From: Onchocerca lupi
Taxonomy: Eukaryota; Nematoda; Chromadorea; Rhabditida; Onchocercidae
DNA length: 64,000 nucleotides
NCBI GenBank assembly: GCA_028564675.1
Contig: JAOVVO010000058.1
Span: 124,001 to 188,000 of the forward strand
Direction: 5' to 3'
The position numbers and the translations under genes were made by a program. Under the pieces are notes generated by a model that was not told the origin of the DNA, did not search any database, and saw nothing but the letters and a program-made list of their open reading frames with translations. Position 1 is the stretch's first letter. Each line of letters starts with the position of its first letter. Shown here piece after piece: positions 24,028-36,660 of this stretch.

Positions 24028-26896
24028 CTGAAAACAGAGTGATGATGGAAAAATAAATGATAAAGAAGCCATTTAAAGACTATAACTAATCAATAATATC
24101 AGTCGATCAAATCACAATAGAAATGAATTCCTAGTCTAGAAGAAGACCAGAGGATGAATCAAACCCATCTAAAAAAAAAAAAAAAGAAAACTCATTATGT
24201 ACAGCATGTCACATTTCTCCTATCTTCCAAGAATTATATCGTTGTTCGATTAACAAAAAAAAAAAACAATGATAATGTATAAAAGCTTGATGCATAAAAT
24301 AGAAGACATTTCCAGGTATGACGCTATTTGGCATGGGAAAAACAAAAAAAGAGAAAAATGATAGAGTTAAATTTCTTCGTAAAAATATGATGGAGTTAAA
24401 TTTTAGAGAAATATTCCATTAACCAAAAATACTTTCTTCAAAGAAGTGCTCATTTTGATGACTTCACTCGTTGCGAAATTTAAAAACACTGCTAGCATTA
24501 ATCAAAATAATCGATGGTAGGTCACATAAGTAGATCATAACAAAGAGCAGAAATATTCACAGGCTTCTGCTAAAACCTCTGTTCCTTATTTGAGATGTAG
24601 ATCACAATTACAGAGCGGGAGATATTCATACGCTTTGGTTAAAAGCGTAAACAAAAATGAAATGGGATGATGCAGTGAAGATTAGTACAATAAGCTATCG
24701 ATTTTATCCATTGTCATTTGTTAATGACATAAGGAATAGAAGTGACTTGAACTCACTATGTATTTCTTGGTAACAAATTTGACTGGATCTTCACAGATAT
24801 AAAATCTTAATTTAATTAATTAATCCATTGTAATTGGTTATCTATAAGATCGCTAGCATTAAAAGCATAAAAAGAGGCAAAGAACTTCATTTCTCATTAG
24901 TTTTTAAAGTCAAAACTCATCGAACCCGAAATTCCTGGACGCGAAAGAGAAACACTTCTGATATTTCTCTATTTACGCCTTTGAATAAACGGAAAGGCGA
25001 CATTTACAGATTTGAAATGCTTAACAGATTGGATTGGTTATGTGTGTGATAGCAAAAGAAAAAAAAGTGAATTGTAGCTAAATTGAATAGTCCTACGTAG
25101 TTGCAATATATGAAATCAAAAATACGAAGTGCGACAAAGGAAACTTTGTTATACCGCAACGCAAGATGAGATATTTACCTGAATGAGAAAAGATCTGCAG
25201 AAATGAGCAATAACTGCTAGCAACATCATAAACAAACTTGGGGGAATAAGGAGAAAAAAAGCGGGAAAAGGGTCAAAGGTGAAACAGAATGAAATATGAA
25301 GGATGCATCATTAACAGGGGTACCTGCTTACAAATTCCCTCCTAGTTGTAGACCTTCCCTCTTTTCCTCCCTCAACATGACCAACATATTGCAGAAATTG
25401 GTGAGTGCCTCATGAAGGATTTCTAGTTCGATAATAAATGATCATTCATTGAAGATAAATTGTTGCTACAATAAAATTAATTGTTTTGCTTCGAAATAGA
25501 CTTTTGAATGAATTCGTTGTGAAAAACTGAAAAATTTAAAGGTGATCCAGCTGATGATTACATAGCGTCAATAAAGATTGTTACCAAATCGTAAACAACT
25601 TTGACCGCCAATATCTGTCAATGACCTTAAAGTTTAATTCATCAGCAACAACATGCAGAACATTGGAAACGGAATGAACAAAAAGAGTCTAATGGGAACA
25701 TTCACGACCATAGAGAATATTACAAGTCTTTGTATTTTAGAGAAGGGATCAATGAATGGTTAAATCAAATAATAAATCCAATTTGGGAAATAAATGATGT
25801 GCTTCCTTAAAATTATCAATAAATTATGAGCCTTATTTGAGATCTTAGCTGAAGTTTTGGAAACTAAGAACAGTTGGAATTTGAGAATTAGAAGAAATTT
25901 ACAAGGGAAAAAGTAAGACAGAGCATTCTGGAAAGTTATTTGCCTAGGATATGAACCTATCCAATGGTTTAGAAGACGTTTCAAATATTTTTGGGAAAAA
26001 ATTACATAAATAGAAAAGAATTTCTCTTTCCTCCTTTGATCAAATATCAGTAGGAAGTTATCTATGGAATATGGAAATGATGCTTTTCGAACTTTGAAAC
26101 TCTCGAAATTTCAATCTGCGAAAAAAAAAATCCCAAGTTTGAGAACAAATCAGGCTTTTTCATGATTCCCATTGTTTTCCTTTTGCATGTCATCTTTGTC
26201 CTTGGTGTGCTATTCATGAGCTTCTTAATTACTACTATAATAATCGAGACATTATTCGTTAGTTTTTGTCCTTCAACGACGGCAGCAATGCTTACATTTC
26301 AAGCCTTGTTGTCCACCACAAAATGTTGCGTGTGTTACGTCATCCATTATTCATTTGTAATGCCTTAAGACGTGAGATTTCATACCGTTCCTTCCTCCGA
26401 AACTTCATCGTCCAGAATCTTCGTCATCTATCGTTCTACATTGACGTCTTCATCGTTCCGAATTTTTGTCATGTCGAATTTTCATTGTTCTGTATCGACA
26501 GATGCGATTTCAACCATCCAACCAAGATGCCACGGGATGAGATGAGAAATAGATAAGTCAAGGGGATAGTTATCCAATGAATTAAACTGCAGGGGAGTTG
26601 TGAAAACAAGAGAATGGTGGGACTTGTGATTTTACTAGAAATTGAGAGGATGAAAAGACCGCTGTAGTCGAAGAGAAGTATAAATCGATAAAATCTGCAA
26701 CAAATGTTGTTACAATGACTTAAAATGCATGGAAAAAAACGAAAAAAATTCCACTGTTTCAGAGTTGTTAACGAGCTTTTTTATCCTTCATAGCGGAGCC
26801 TCATTGTTATTATCATTGAATGCACTTTTCTGATTCAAAGTCTTAGTTGATTTAAATTTGATTTTTAATTAGTTACAGAAATATTTATTAATTATT
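24028..26896. other. Intergenic region, no gene recognised
   Basis: May include 5' exon(s) of the minus-strand gene ending at 24027, but none could be placed. Short frames at 24834-25049 and 26162-26556 have no family signature. The 26370-26520 stretch is somewhat richer in GC and has loose TTCATCGTTC-like repeats. Confidence 0.45.
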
Positions 26897-29853
26897 ATGC
26901 CTACGTCACCTCTATTAAATCCCAACGAAGAACGTGTCGAGATTTTTTTAACAGAACTGATGAAAATCAATTCCTGTACTGGAAATGAAGGTATGACAAA
27001 TATTTTCACTCATACAGCCTATGAATGTATTAGCTTTACTAAATTTATAGTAATTTTTGCTGAATTTGTTATGAAATGAAGGAAACTAAATAATTTTTGT
27101 GATTCTATTTTCTCTTTGCATACTTTCTACAGATTTTCTTCCGATTATTCTGCTAATTCAAAAATTTTAGAAGACCTGTCGGCGGCTTTAACAGTGTATT
27201 TCAAGGCAACCGGATGGCATGTTTTACGACAGCCGCTGAAAAGTGATCCAAAAAGACACAATCTTTTGGTTACTAAAATTCCGTATAAAGCTCCGGGTTA
27301 GTTGCTAAAGATGCTAAAACTTCAGTCTTTTATAAACAAAATTTTCTGCTTTCAAGAGAGCACTAGAAAGATTAATAGAATACAATTTTCAAAAAATGAT
27401 GAAAGATTCATCGAAATCCCTTTAAATTCTTCATAATTTTCAAAAAGTGGCAAAAGAATTTCGATGAATTATACAATCTGAAGTAATTAATTCCTGCTAC
27501 TTTAGCAGAATCAGCCACATAACATTTTTAAGGACCTCGATATCTGTTGAATACTCATATGGATACAGTTCCACCCTATATTCCACCAACATACGATGGT
27601 ACCAAGATAACAGGGAGAGGAGCAAATGATGCGAAAGGTTTGGGATATATCTTTTAAGTTATATAATTGCTTGCTTTGCATCTATTTCTTTTTTTTTTTT
27701 TCTCTCTCTCTCTATTTCTTCTTTTCTATCTATTTTCTAAATGCTTGTTTGTTTAATGTAATAGATTCTAAGAAATAGATGTCTTACTGTTGAATATTCA
27801 AGAACCGTCCAAAATCTCGATCAAGTGTATCTGATTTGCACTGTTCGAATTCGAAATTTTTACAGGACAGCTAGCAGCAATGATATTTGCTGCCCAAAAA
27901 ATAGCGAAAGAGGATCCAGATCTTGCTGAAAACATTGGTTTATTGCTGGTTGTTAGTGAAGAACTCGATCATATTGGCATGGTGGTATGTTTACTACAAA
28001 ATATTCTCAAAATTCATGAATGACTTATAATTAAAATATTTTTTAATTCTTCATCTTTTCAATCATTCCTTCATGAGCGAAAAAATTGGGGCGAGGAAAA
28101 GAAGGGAAGAATGGGAATTTAATCGATAAATGACAAGGAATATTAGAAATTTGTTAATTCATCGTTCTGATTTGTGTTTTTCAGGAAGCAAATAATCTAG
28201 GATTGATTCCGGAATTTTTTATGATTGGTGAACCAACCGAATTAAAATTTGGTCGTTTACAGAAAGGAGCAGTGAAAGTAAGTCACACTATAAATTTTGG
28301 AAGAATGGATTTACTACTTTTCAGTGTTCGAAAGGATTTTATGATGCAAATTTCAGATATAAGTTTTTGATTTCAAAGTATTTCCTTGGTAAGAAGCTTA
28401 TTGTCACTAGATTTTAAGTTGAGAAAAAGGTCTTTGACATCCATAAGATGCCGAAATTTCAGGAAAGTGATTCGTGGCGTCAGTAAGTTTTCTTGGTGCT
28501 GGTTGACACCCAAGTCTAGAATTACACTTTTTTAGACGGTAATATATATTAATTGCTCATTAAGTTACATAACTGACTCCAAGTTAGGAATGGTGGTAGG
28601 TTCAGTGAATTATGACTTACCTTATAGATTTTCAAGGATATACTTGAAAAATAACATCTTGCCATTAAACAGCTATGATAATTGATTGAACGATAACTAT
28701 CTGCATATTCATGAAAATGAAAAATTGGGCATTGTCTTTCTTTTTTATTTTACCAGGCAAGTTAATTGTTTTTGTTCCAGTTTTCTGCTTTTGAAATGTT
28801 TTTCTCTTTTCAGGTAATATTAAAAGTTCATGGAAAAGCAGTACATTCTGGATATCCTCATTTGGGGGATAGTGCTATCGATAAACTACTGGATATTCTT
28901 CATGATATCCGAGCACACGATTGGCCATCAGACAAAACATTTGGTTTGCATTACTTATTATATTTCTGTAATTTGAAGAATATAATTCGATATTCATTGA
29001 TGTGTTCTAGATTCTGGTCATTTTTTCTTTTAGAATGTGGTATATAGTGCAATTAAGACAATTACAAGATATTGTATTCAGTTCTTCTCAAATATATTTT
29101 CAAAAATATCGAAATCTGAACAATGATAGAGGATTGACACTGTAATTTATTTGAAAATGACCAGTTAATTTTGCTACAAATCACAGGACATTTTACAAAT
29201 GAAAATACATTTTCAGGATCAACAACCGTCAATATTGGCCTTATATCAGGTGGTGAGGCGCTAAATGCATTAGCGGAACATGCTTCCGCAGCCATTTTCT
29301 TCCGTGTAACTACATCCACTGCTGATATTTTGAGACAACTGGAAACTATTGTTGATGGACGTGCTAAAATTGACCAGTCTTTTGGCAAAAATGAACCAAT
29401 ATTTCTCACAGGTATTCAACTTTTTGTCGAGACTCAAGACATATATAATCGATATTTTCAAAATTATTGCACACTTTTTTATGTTCCGTACAATTAGAAA
29501 ATATTGAAATATATTAATTACAAAATAAGTTTGATGAAATTTAGTTTTAAACTAAAATTTAATTCAAGTTGTCCATATCATCCAAATTAACCTCTTATTT
29601 TTATTTTATGTTCATTTAAGGCTGCTTTTTTCTAGCTCCACCACCACCTTACGACTCAGAAGTGGTGGCATTCAATACGGATTTACCTTATTTCATAGCT
29701 CGTGATAAACTAAAAGCAGCATACTTATTTGGAGCAGGCTCAATCACGAATGCGCATTCTAAAGATGAACATATTCTTGTGGAAGATCTTAAAAAAGCGG
29801 TTGAAATTCATATTTCTATTTTCAAATTCACCCTGAAAGCTTCAAATATTTGA
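26897..29853 (+). CDS. M20-family metallopeptidase/deacetylase (ArgE/DapE-like)
   Basis: Eight exons: 26897-26990, 27171-27296, 27533-27637, 27866-27984, 28185-28277, 28814-28943, 29217-29411, 29636-29853; 1080 nt, 359 aa. M20 enzymes are zinc hydrolases that cleave N-acyl amino acids or dipeptides. Visible active site: H82-x-D84 in LNTHMDTVPP (first ligand and its Asp), D106 in GRGANDAKG (bridging Asp), E140-E141 in VVSEELDH (catalytic base and ligand), E164 in GEPTE (ligand), and H328 in NAHSKDEHI (last ligand). KVHGKAVHSGYPHLG opens the dimerisation lid domain. All catalytic residues are present, so it should be active. No signal peptide, so probably cytosolic. Substrate unknown: it resembles acetylornithine deacetylase-like members rather than the longer carnosinases, by length and motif. 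The exon 2 acceptor (TTTTAG, 27170) was chosen because the earlier CAG at 27132 breaks the frame. Confidence 0.9.
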
Positions 29854-31166
29854 CTAAACAAAAATTGATTTTAGGAATTATAGGACCATCGACATTAGAA
29901 ATCTGTCTTATAGTAAGAAAAAAAAGACTTATCTTAATTATTTGTTATGTTGCATTTTTGTCATCTTCTCTTCTTAAATATTTTTCTACATGCTTTGAGA
30001 AATCATAATTATGCATTAATCATTTTTGCTCAAGATTTAGCTTCAAATAGAATGAAATTCAATTCACATTCATTGGTACCGTTTCCTTTCGATTTAAATT
30101 TTAAATTGAAATTAATTTCGTAGACTACCTCATCACTTCTAGATTGCTTTTTAACGGTTAGATTTAGTCTTTCATTCATTTTTGAATTATTTAACTCTAA
30201 TATAAACCTCATTGTCTGTAATCAAATTTAATTATTTTATACTTGTTGTATTTCCATATTTATCTTCCCAGTTTGGTTAGTTTGTCATTTTATAACAAAC
30301 TCATTTGTTTGATTATAATACCTACTTAATTCCTCTGTTCTTTGGAAATGTTCTTGAAATAAAATTGAGCAAAAATCTTTCCGCAGTGGAATTTCTACTT
30401 TGTTGGTTCAAGTTAAAAATTTACTATCTCCGATCAAAAAGGTGAAAATTCACGGAGATAAACAGATGCCTACCGTAAACAAAATATGCAACCTCTTTTA
30501 CAGTTTAAAGCTATTTGTTATGTTCTTTAGTGAAAAGCCATTTCTATCAATGAATTTGATAGTAAATGAAAGCAGCTATCTGTGAAGACAAATCCATAAA
30601 TTCATTTGATCACTGCGAATTTGCAATACGAAGAAAATGGGAAATCATTCGAAGATGATTATAGCTAGTGAAGAATAATAAGTTAGATAAGATTAGACTT
30701 ATGATCTAAGGTCAGCCGACTGAGGCATCAATGGAAATATTGATTTGTACAAATAGTTATTTTTAAAAGAATTTTTTTCTCGACTTTCGCCCAATTTACA
30801 TTTTTGCCGTTGTCTGCTTATGACTCCTTATAACATTCAATAGCTGAGATAGGAGCATTTTCATGGCCTGCATCTGATCATATCGTTGTTTTCATTGTCT
30901 TTAACAAAGTAGGCTAATTGAAAGAGACAAACGGATAAATCTCACTGCAAATATTAGTCTTGGAATTTGTAGTAAAAGACGCTAAATTTCCTACATTTTG
31001 TGAAAATATTCCGAAAATTTTTGATTTGATTAATATTCGGGAATGAATATATTGCTTCCGAAGACTTTCATTCGATAAAGCAAGTGTTGATATTGTAAAA
31101 TTGAGAGCGAACTTGGAAAATAGGTTATTTTTTGCTAACACATATATATGTTTAAAATTTCAAGAT
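29854..31166. other. Intergenic region between M20 and RWDD1 genes
   Basis: AT-rich. A short frame at 30400-30585 begins with a basic V/K-rich run but has no support. No RNA gene or repeat recognised. The two flanking genes are in the same orientation, but 1.3 kb apart is too wide for a typical nematode operon. Confidence 0.5.
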
Positions 31167-34100
31167 ATGGATTACAAAGAAACACAGAATCAAGAGCTTG
31201 AGGCGCTTGAAGTGATCTATTCGGACGAGTTAGAGATTGTGTCCAGCGAATATCGCAATATCTCCATGAGTATATCATTGCAGTCTCATCAGGTTCGTTT
31301 TTTAGCTAATGCATTCTTATGACGAAATAAATTATTAGTTCCATCTGGAGCAATGATTGACAAATTACAGATGATTCTATGAAATCAAATGATCTCACAT
31401 TCAAATTAACGTTATAATAAAGTGCAGTAAATTCTAAAGAATTGCATTACATAGCTTCGTAAAGTTATCGTAGTTTTCCAGAGCTTTACGCTTCTATAAT
31501 ATTTCGTAATATCATATATAACACGGTTGCCTGCAGATTGATTTGTCAGGATGAAGTTGAGGGTCGAGTTTTCGAATCTGGTTTCCATTGCTTCCACTTT
31601 TAAGTAATTTTTGATTTTAAGGGGAAAGAAGTTCCTTATATGTTCGAAGTAACGTTGAACCTTCGGTTGCCAGCGGATTATCCAGATGTTGCACCAGAAA
31701 TTGAAATCCTTGGGCTGGAGAGCACATTCACAAGTGAACGTATTGAAAGAGTACGAAGGATATTGTGCAATGTAGCACAAGAGAATCTTGGTATGCCAAT
31801 GGTATTCACCATCGTATCAGCTTTGCAGGTTTTTGTTACTTGCAACATTTTATATTAATCACTTAAAAGGAAAGTTACTTGTCCCATATTCTATGCATCT
31901 CTTCCAATTTCGTCTTTTGTTTCAGAAAAAAAAAAAAAAAAAAAGAGTAAGGATTTGACTGGATCTCCAGCGTGTGTCAGTCTCAAACCATTCTTTTATA
32001 CTAGTCCTTTGAGCTCAGAAGAACAGTTCTTGCAAGAATGAAGGCATTTTATCTTAATTTTCTAGGATGAAATTGGACATTTAGTAGAAGATTTAGAAAC
32101 TGAAAAAATAAAAGCAGAAGAAAAAGCAGTAGAAGAAAAAGAAGCGGAGGAAAGAAAAAAATTTGAAGGTTTTTACTTATTTTTCGTTTTGATATTACAG
32201 CAAGATGGCCATAAGTATGGCGTATATATGAATCTCAATTATTTAATTTTACCCCATTAAAACTTACAAGAATTTGAAACTGCTTTATGTAACACATTTT
32301 CAACAGGGATTAAAGAAAATATTGATAGTTAATGGTATAAGAAAGTTATTTCTATTGCATTTTTAAAGATATATTGGCCAGTTTGTTAAATAATCTTTTT
32401 AAAATGTGTTTGTTACATCTGTATCATTTAAAAAAATTCAAAGATGATATAGCTTTGTGCTTCAAATGAATTCGTTGATCCTTTCTTCATTCCGCTAAAA
32501 TCAATTAACTAATAATACGTGCTTCGTATTGAAATAGGACGTCATCTTATTATCCAAAATTTAACTGTTTAAATTTTGAATGAGTTGTGTTTGAGGAGAA
32601 AAAAATTTCGAAAAAATCTAAAGTTATACAATTCTCACAATTCTTCAGATTTTGGGATTCTTCAAGGTAATTCAGTGGTTATCATTTCCATACAGATGAT
32701 TTTGAAAATTCAGAAAGTCAATTAATGATAGAATACTTTTCCAAAAATTTAGATGAATTTTAGCATTTCTAGACTGCACTCATTTCCATTACAAAGATGA
32801 TTGTAATCAGCCGACTTTTAGTATCTCTTTAATATATATAGTGAATTTCGTCAGAGAATTTCATCGTAAGAATGATGATTTGTTGTTTATCTGTGGATTG
32901 GCCCATTTTTGATATTTTATTGATTGCAAGACTAACTACAGAATGTTCACAGTGTAATAAATTTTAAATGCTCTAGGGTATTAAGAAGTAAACGATTTCG
33001 TGAGTATGAGAAATGCGAATCACTGCTGCAGGTAGTACTGCTGTTGTACCTTCTACAACCACTATTGCTGTGACACGAAATGACAAGGATAACTGCATTT
33101 AGATACCATGCTTCCCCATCTCTTGTCGTATTTCCACATTCTCTAACCTCCATTCTCTATTAATATCGATACTTCTCCTACTATTTCCACGCTACTTGGA
33201 CCGTAATTCGGGCAAAATTCATCTATAAAAGTTTCGCACAATGTCTCTCACTTTCCTTCTTTCTGTATCTCATTAGTCAACTTTTTTATCGCTTTGTCCA
33301 TCTTCATTTCCATTTCCATCTTCAGATTTGAAATGCTTCTTTGCTGTTTCTTAATCATTATTTGATTTGAGGAGAAGAAGTAATTGGTATAACTTTTATC
33401 GGTATTTCCCTAATAGATCAAAAGTTTTTGAATCTTAGAAGCTTAAAATTGTAAATAAAGTCGATTTTCTATAGAACTATCGGATGTCATGATTTCAGTG
33501 ATATTTCATAAAATTTACTCGAAATTTTTTCCATTTACAGGAACTCGAGTAACGCCTGAAGCGTTTTTAGCATGGAAGAGAAAATTCGATGCCGAAATAC
33601 GAGCTACCGAAGAAAAAGAAAAATGGGTAAAAGTTTTCTTTTTTTCAACTTTATGGTTCGGCATCAGAATTCACAATTAAACTTTTAAAGCAGTAATATA
33701 TTATTTCTTGATTTTCATAAATCTACAAGCTCTTTCACATGTTAGCTCAAATTGAGAGATTTTCAAAGTCCTGTAAGATGTCCATCTCAATTTTTGTCTT
33801 CAATTTTTTTTAGAATTCTAGCGAAACTTTCGCAGAATTTTTAAGAATTATTTAGGCTTTCTTTTTCGCATTCTTTTTTTCCGTCATTATATTCTTTTAC
33901 TTTCTTCTTTTTTGTTTCCTTTAGATCTATTAAATATATGTTAAAAATTGATCATTATATATTCATAGACAACAATATTGAGTCATAATATTTCAATATA
34001 TATGTACATTAATGTTAATATGCCTTGAAAAATTGCATTTTGGAAGTTCAGTATGACTTAAAAATGGGATTGGTAATTAGATTGTCAGTTTTAAACAAAA

Positions 34101-36660
34101 ACTGCTAAAAGATAAAAGGTTATCCTCTGCTTTTGTCTAAAGATACCAAACCGATGATAGTTTTGTTACCAGCACATTTTTCTCCAAAATTTGTTGCAAA
34201 TAAAAAACAATGTAATAACTTTACAAAAAGATGAGCTGTTTAAAGCTTTCGATTGAATCTAGGGAAATTTATTACTATTATTCGAGTATATTAATTGAGT
34301 AAACGATTTTTTCGGATTTTTAGAACTTTCCAAGAACATAGGCCCCAAACATAATCTGTAAATTCCTTCGACGGTTTATCGAAAGAAATCGGAACATTTT
34401 TGTTTGCATAGGAGCACCCGTGCTGCGAAGCTATGCATCTACAGCAACGTCGATTTCCGATCCACCTTGAGCGTCTCTGTACCGTTACTTTCCTTCATCC
34501 TTGATATTATTTAAATACTTAAAAACTATGTGTTGTTCTGTTCATGAGATTAAAGCAGTCAAAAAGTTCGATTTCATTTTATTGGCAACATCAAATTGTG
34601 CATGTCGCTTATTCTTGCTCCAAATTCTATACCGTCAAATGCAGCTCTATTCTGAATATTCTACAGTATCATTGAAAAAAATTTTTTATTTGCGATGCAT
34701 TTGCTAGAAAATGTTTCATTTGTGATTTTAAAATAAAAAAAGGTAATTTCTCCTAAGACAGTTTTTACTCTGCCTTCTTATTGCATGTTTAATGCATCAA
34801 TTTCTTAAACTAATGCCGACGACAAAAAAACAAATTTGTATTAAATTTATTATATAACTTAGAAATTAACAGAACTTAAAAAACATGTTATTACCTAGAT
34901 TTCTGAGTATAAAAGAGACTATTAAAGATTTGGAAAAATATCCGTAATATCCGCAATACTTTTATATGAATTTTTTCGGTGATAATATTCAATCATATTG
35001 CAATACTACATCCAATTAATGTAGTGTATTGTTATCTCCTAAAAAGATACGCGTTCCATTATATTAGTCTTTTAATATTAGCCATCATTCATTCTTTTAT
35101 TTAGCGCATTCAAATTTAATAATACGTAGTTTTTAGTAATAAATACAGTTGTTGTAGTCCATAATTAAGATTTAATTGATTTAGACAATTCAGTAAATTT
35201 TTGAAATTTATCAAATATGCAGTTCGAATTATTTGCATTTAAGGAATCAAAAAATCGTTTTTTTTTTTTTTCAGGTTCGCGAAGCAGAAGGAGCTAGAAA
35301 ATTAACGGGTCGACAATTATTTCTTCGTGATTCAACATTAAATTTGTCAGATGTAGCATTGATGCAAGCGGCAAGCAATGAAATTGAATTCGATGAATCA
35401 CTTTTCGATGAGGTAGTTATGATTTTATCAAATACTGTTACAAGACAGTGGCGCGTTAGTTGAAGAATAGGATAGATCGATTGATCTAGTATTGTATACA
35501 AATAAACCATGTAAAAATTTTATGAATCGGTTGGTCAAGTATTATATAAAAATATATCATATGCAAAATATCAGATCTAGTAAAATTTTATGATGTCATA
35601 GTTGCTAATTTCTTTGTTCGAAATTGATTTTTTTTCATGAATGATTTTTCCATATATTTAGGAAAACTGATTATAATTCTACTTTAAAAATAGTTAAAAA
35701 TTTATATCTGTCTTGAATACCAAAAGAATTTTTTAAAAGTAAAATTTGTGATCAAATGACAAGTATTTTTACTTGCAAAACAGATGATTCCGGTTGGGGA
35801 GGGATTGATAAAGAGAAATTAATATGAAAGACTGTGTAAGAACTTTGGCGAACATCGGTTTAATGGGCCAAATTCAGTATTCAATTTTAACGATTTAAAA
35901 ACGTACTCAAACATTTGAATAAAGAATGCGAAAACCCGGTGTATTTCTCTTGCATCAAAATTTTCATTTCATCTTCATCTGCGACCGCCTTTCTTTCTAT
36001 GATTTATATTTCTTAAGTGAATTATTTTTGTTATATCATATTTTACGCGATAATGCTAATTTATCTTAATTTCCTTTATTTGGCTCTTATTTCCGTCACT
36101 ATCTTATGTCTTTTTGAAACTTCTTATTGTTAAATTCTTTGTGTAGTTTTGAAAATTTCTACAGTTGACTCTGTCATGTAGAGTTAAAAATTTAACATAA
36201 AAGCCAATGGAAATTTTCAGAATTTAACGTTGCAGAATTTCAATTTTTTTAGAAGATATTATTTAGGCTCGTGCATATCCAATGCTAAATTATATTATAT
36301 TAGAGCTTCCTGTCAAAAAGCTTTCAAGATTAAGTAATCAGAAACAAAACTATCGCAGTTTTCTCAGATTGCAATGTGTATCTTACATTTATTGCTCGAT
36401 TGCTTTTTTTCAAACGGCAAAGAATTATAGTCATAAATCCACAAATAATCAAATTAGTCTGTTTTGAGATTCACGAGAAAAGATTGAGAATTTTCTCAAC
36501 ATTAATGACGGAACAGAAACTCGATTCATGTATTAAATACGTAATTAGTTTTATTTACCATTATTTAGAAAACAAATATATTTTGTTCCTAATATTATTC
36601 TGTTTAAATTTTGAAAATATTTAGGATATTGATGGCTTAGATTCCGATGAAAATGTCTAA
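31167..36660 (+). CDS. RWD domain-containing protein 1 (RWDD1/GIR2-like)
   Basis: Six exons: 31167-31292, 31622-31828, 32066-32168, 33541-33626, 35275-35412, 36625-36660; 696 nt, 231 aa (human RWDD1 is 243). RWDD1/Gir2 binds the translation GTPase DRG2 and, in yeast, the GCN1 regulator. The N-terminal RWD domain (about 1-110) opens NQELEALEVIYSDEL and contains the YPDVAPEIEI signature. Residues about 112-146 form a Glu/Lys coiled coil. Then GTRVTPEAFLAWKRKFDAE and KLTGRQLFLRD, the family's conserved C-terminal blocks, are followed by an acidic end (DIDGLDSDENV). Introns 3-5 are long (1.2-1.6 kb). Confidence 0.92.
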
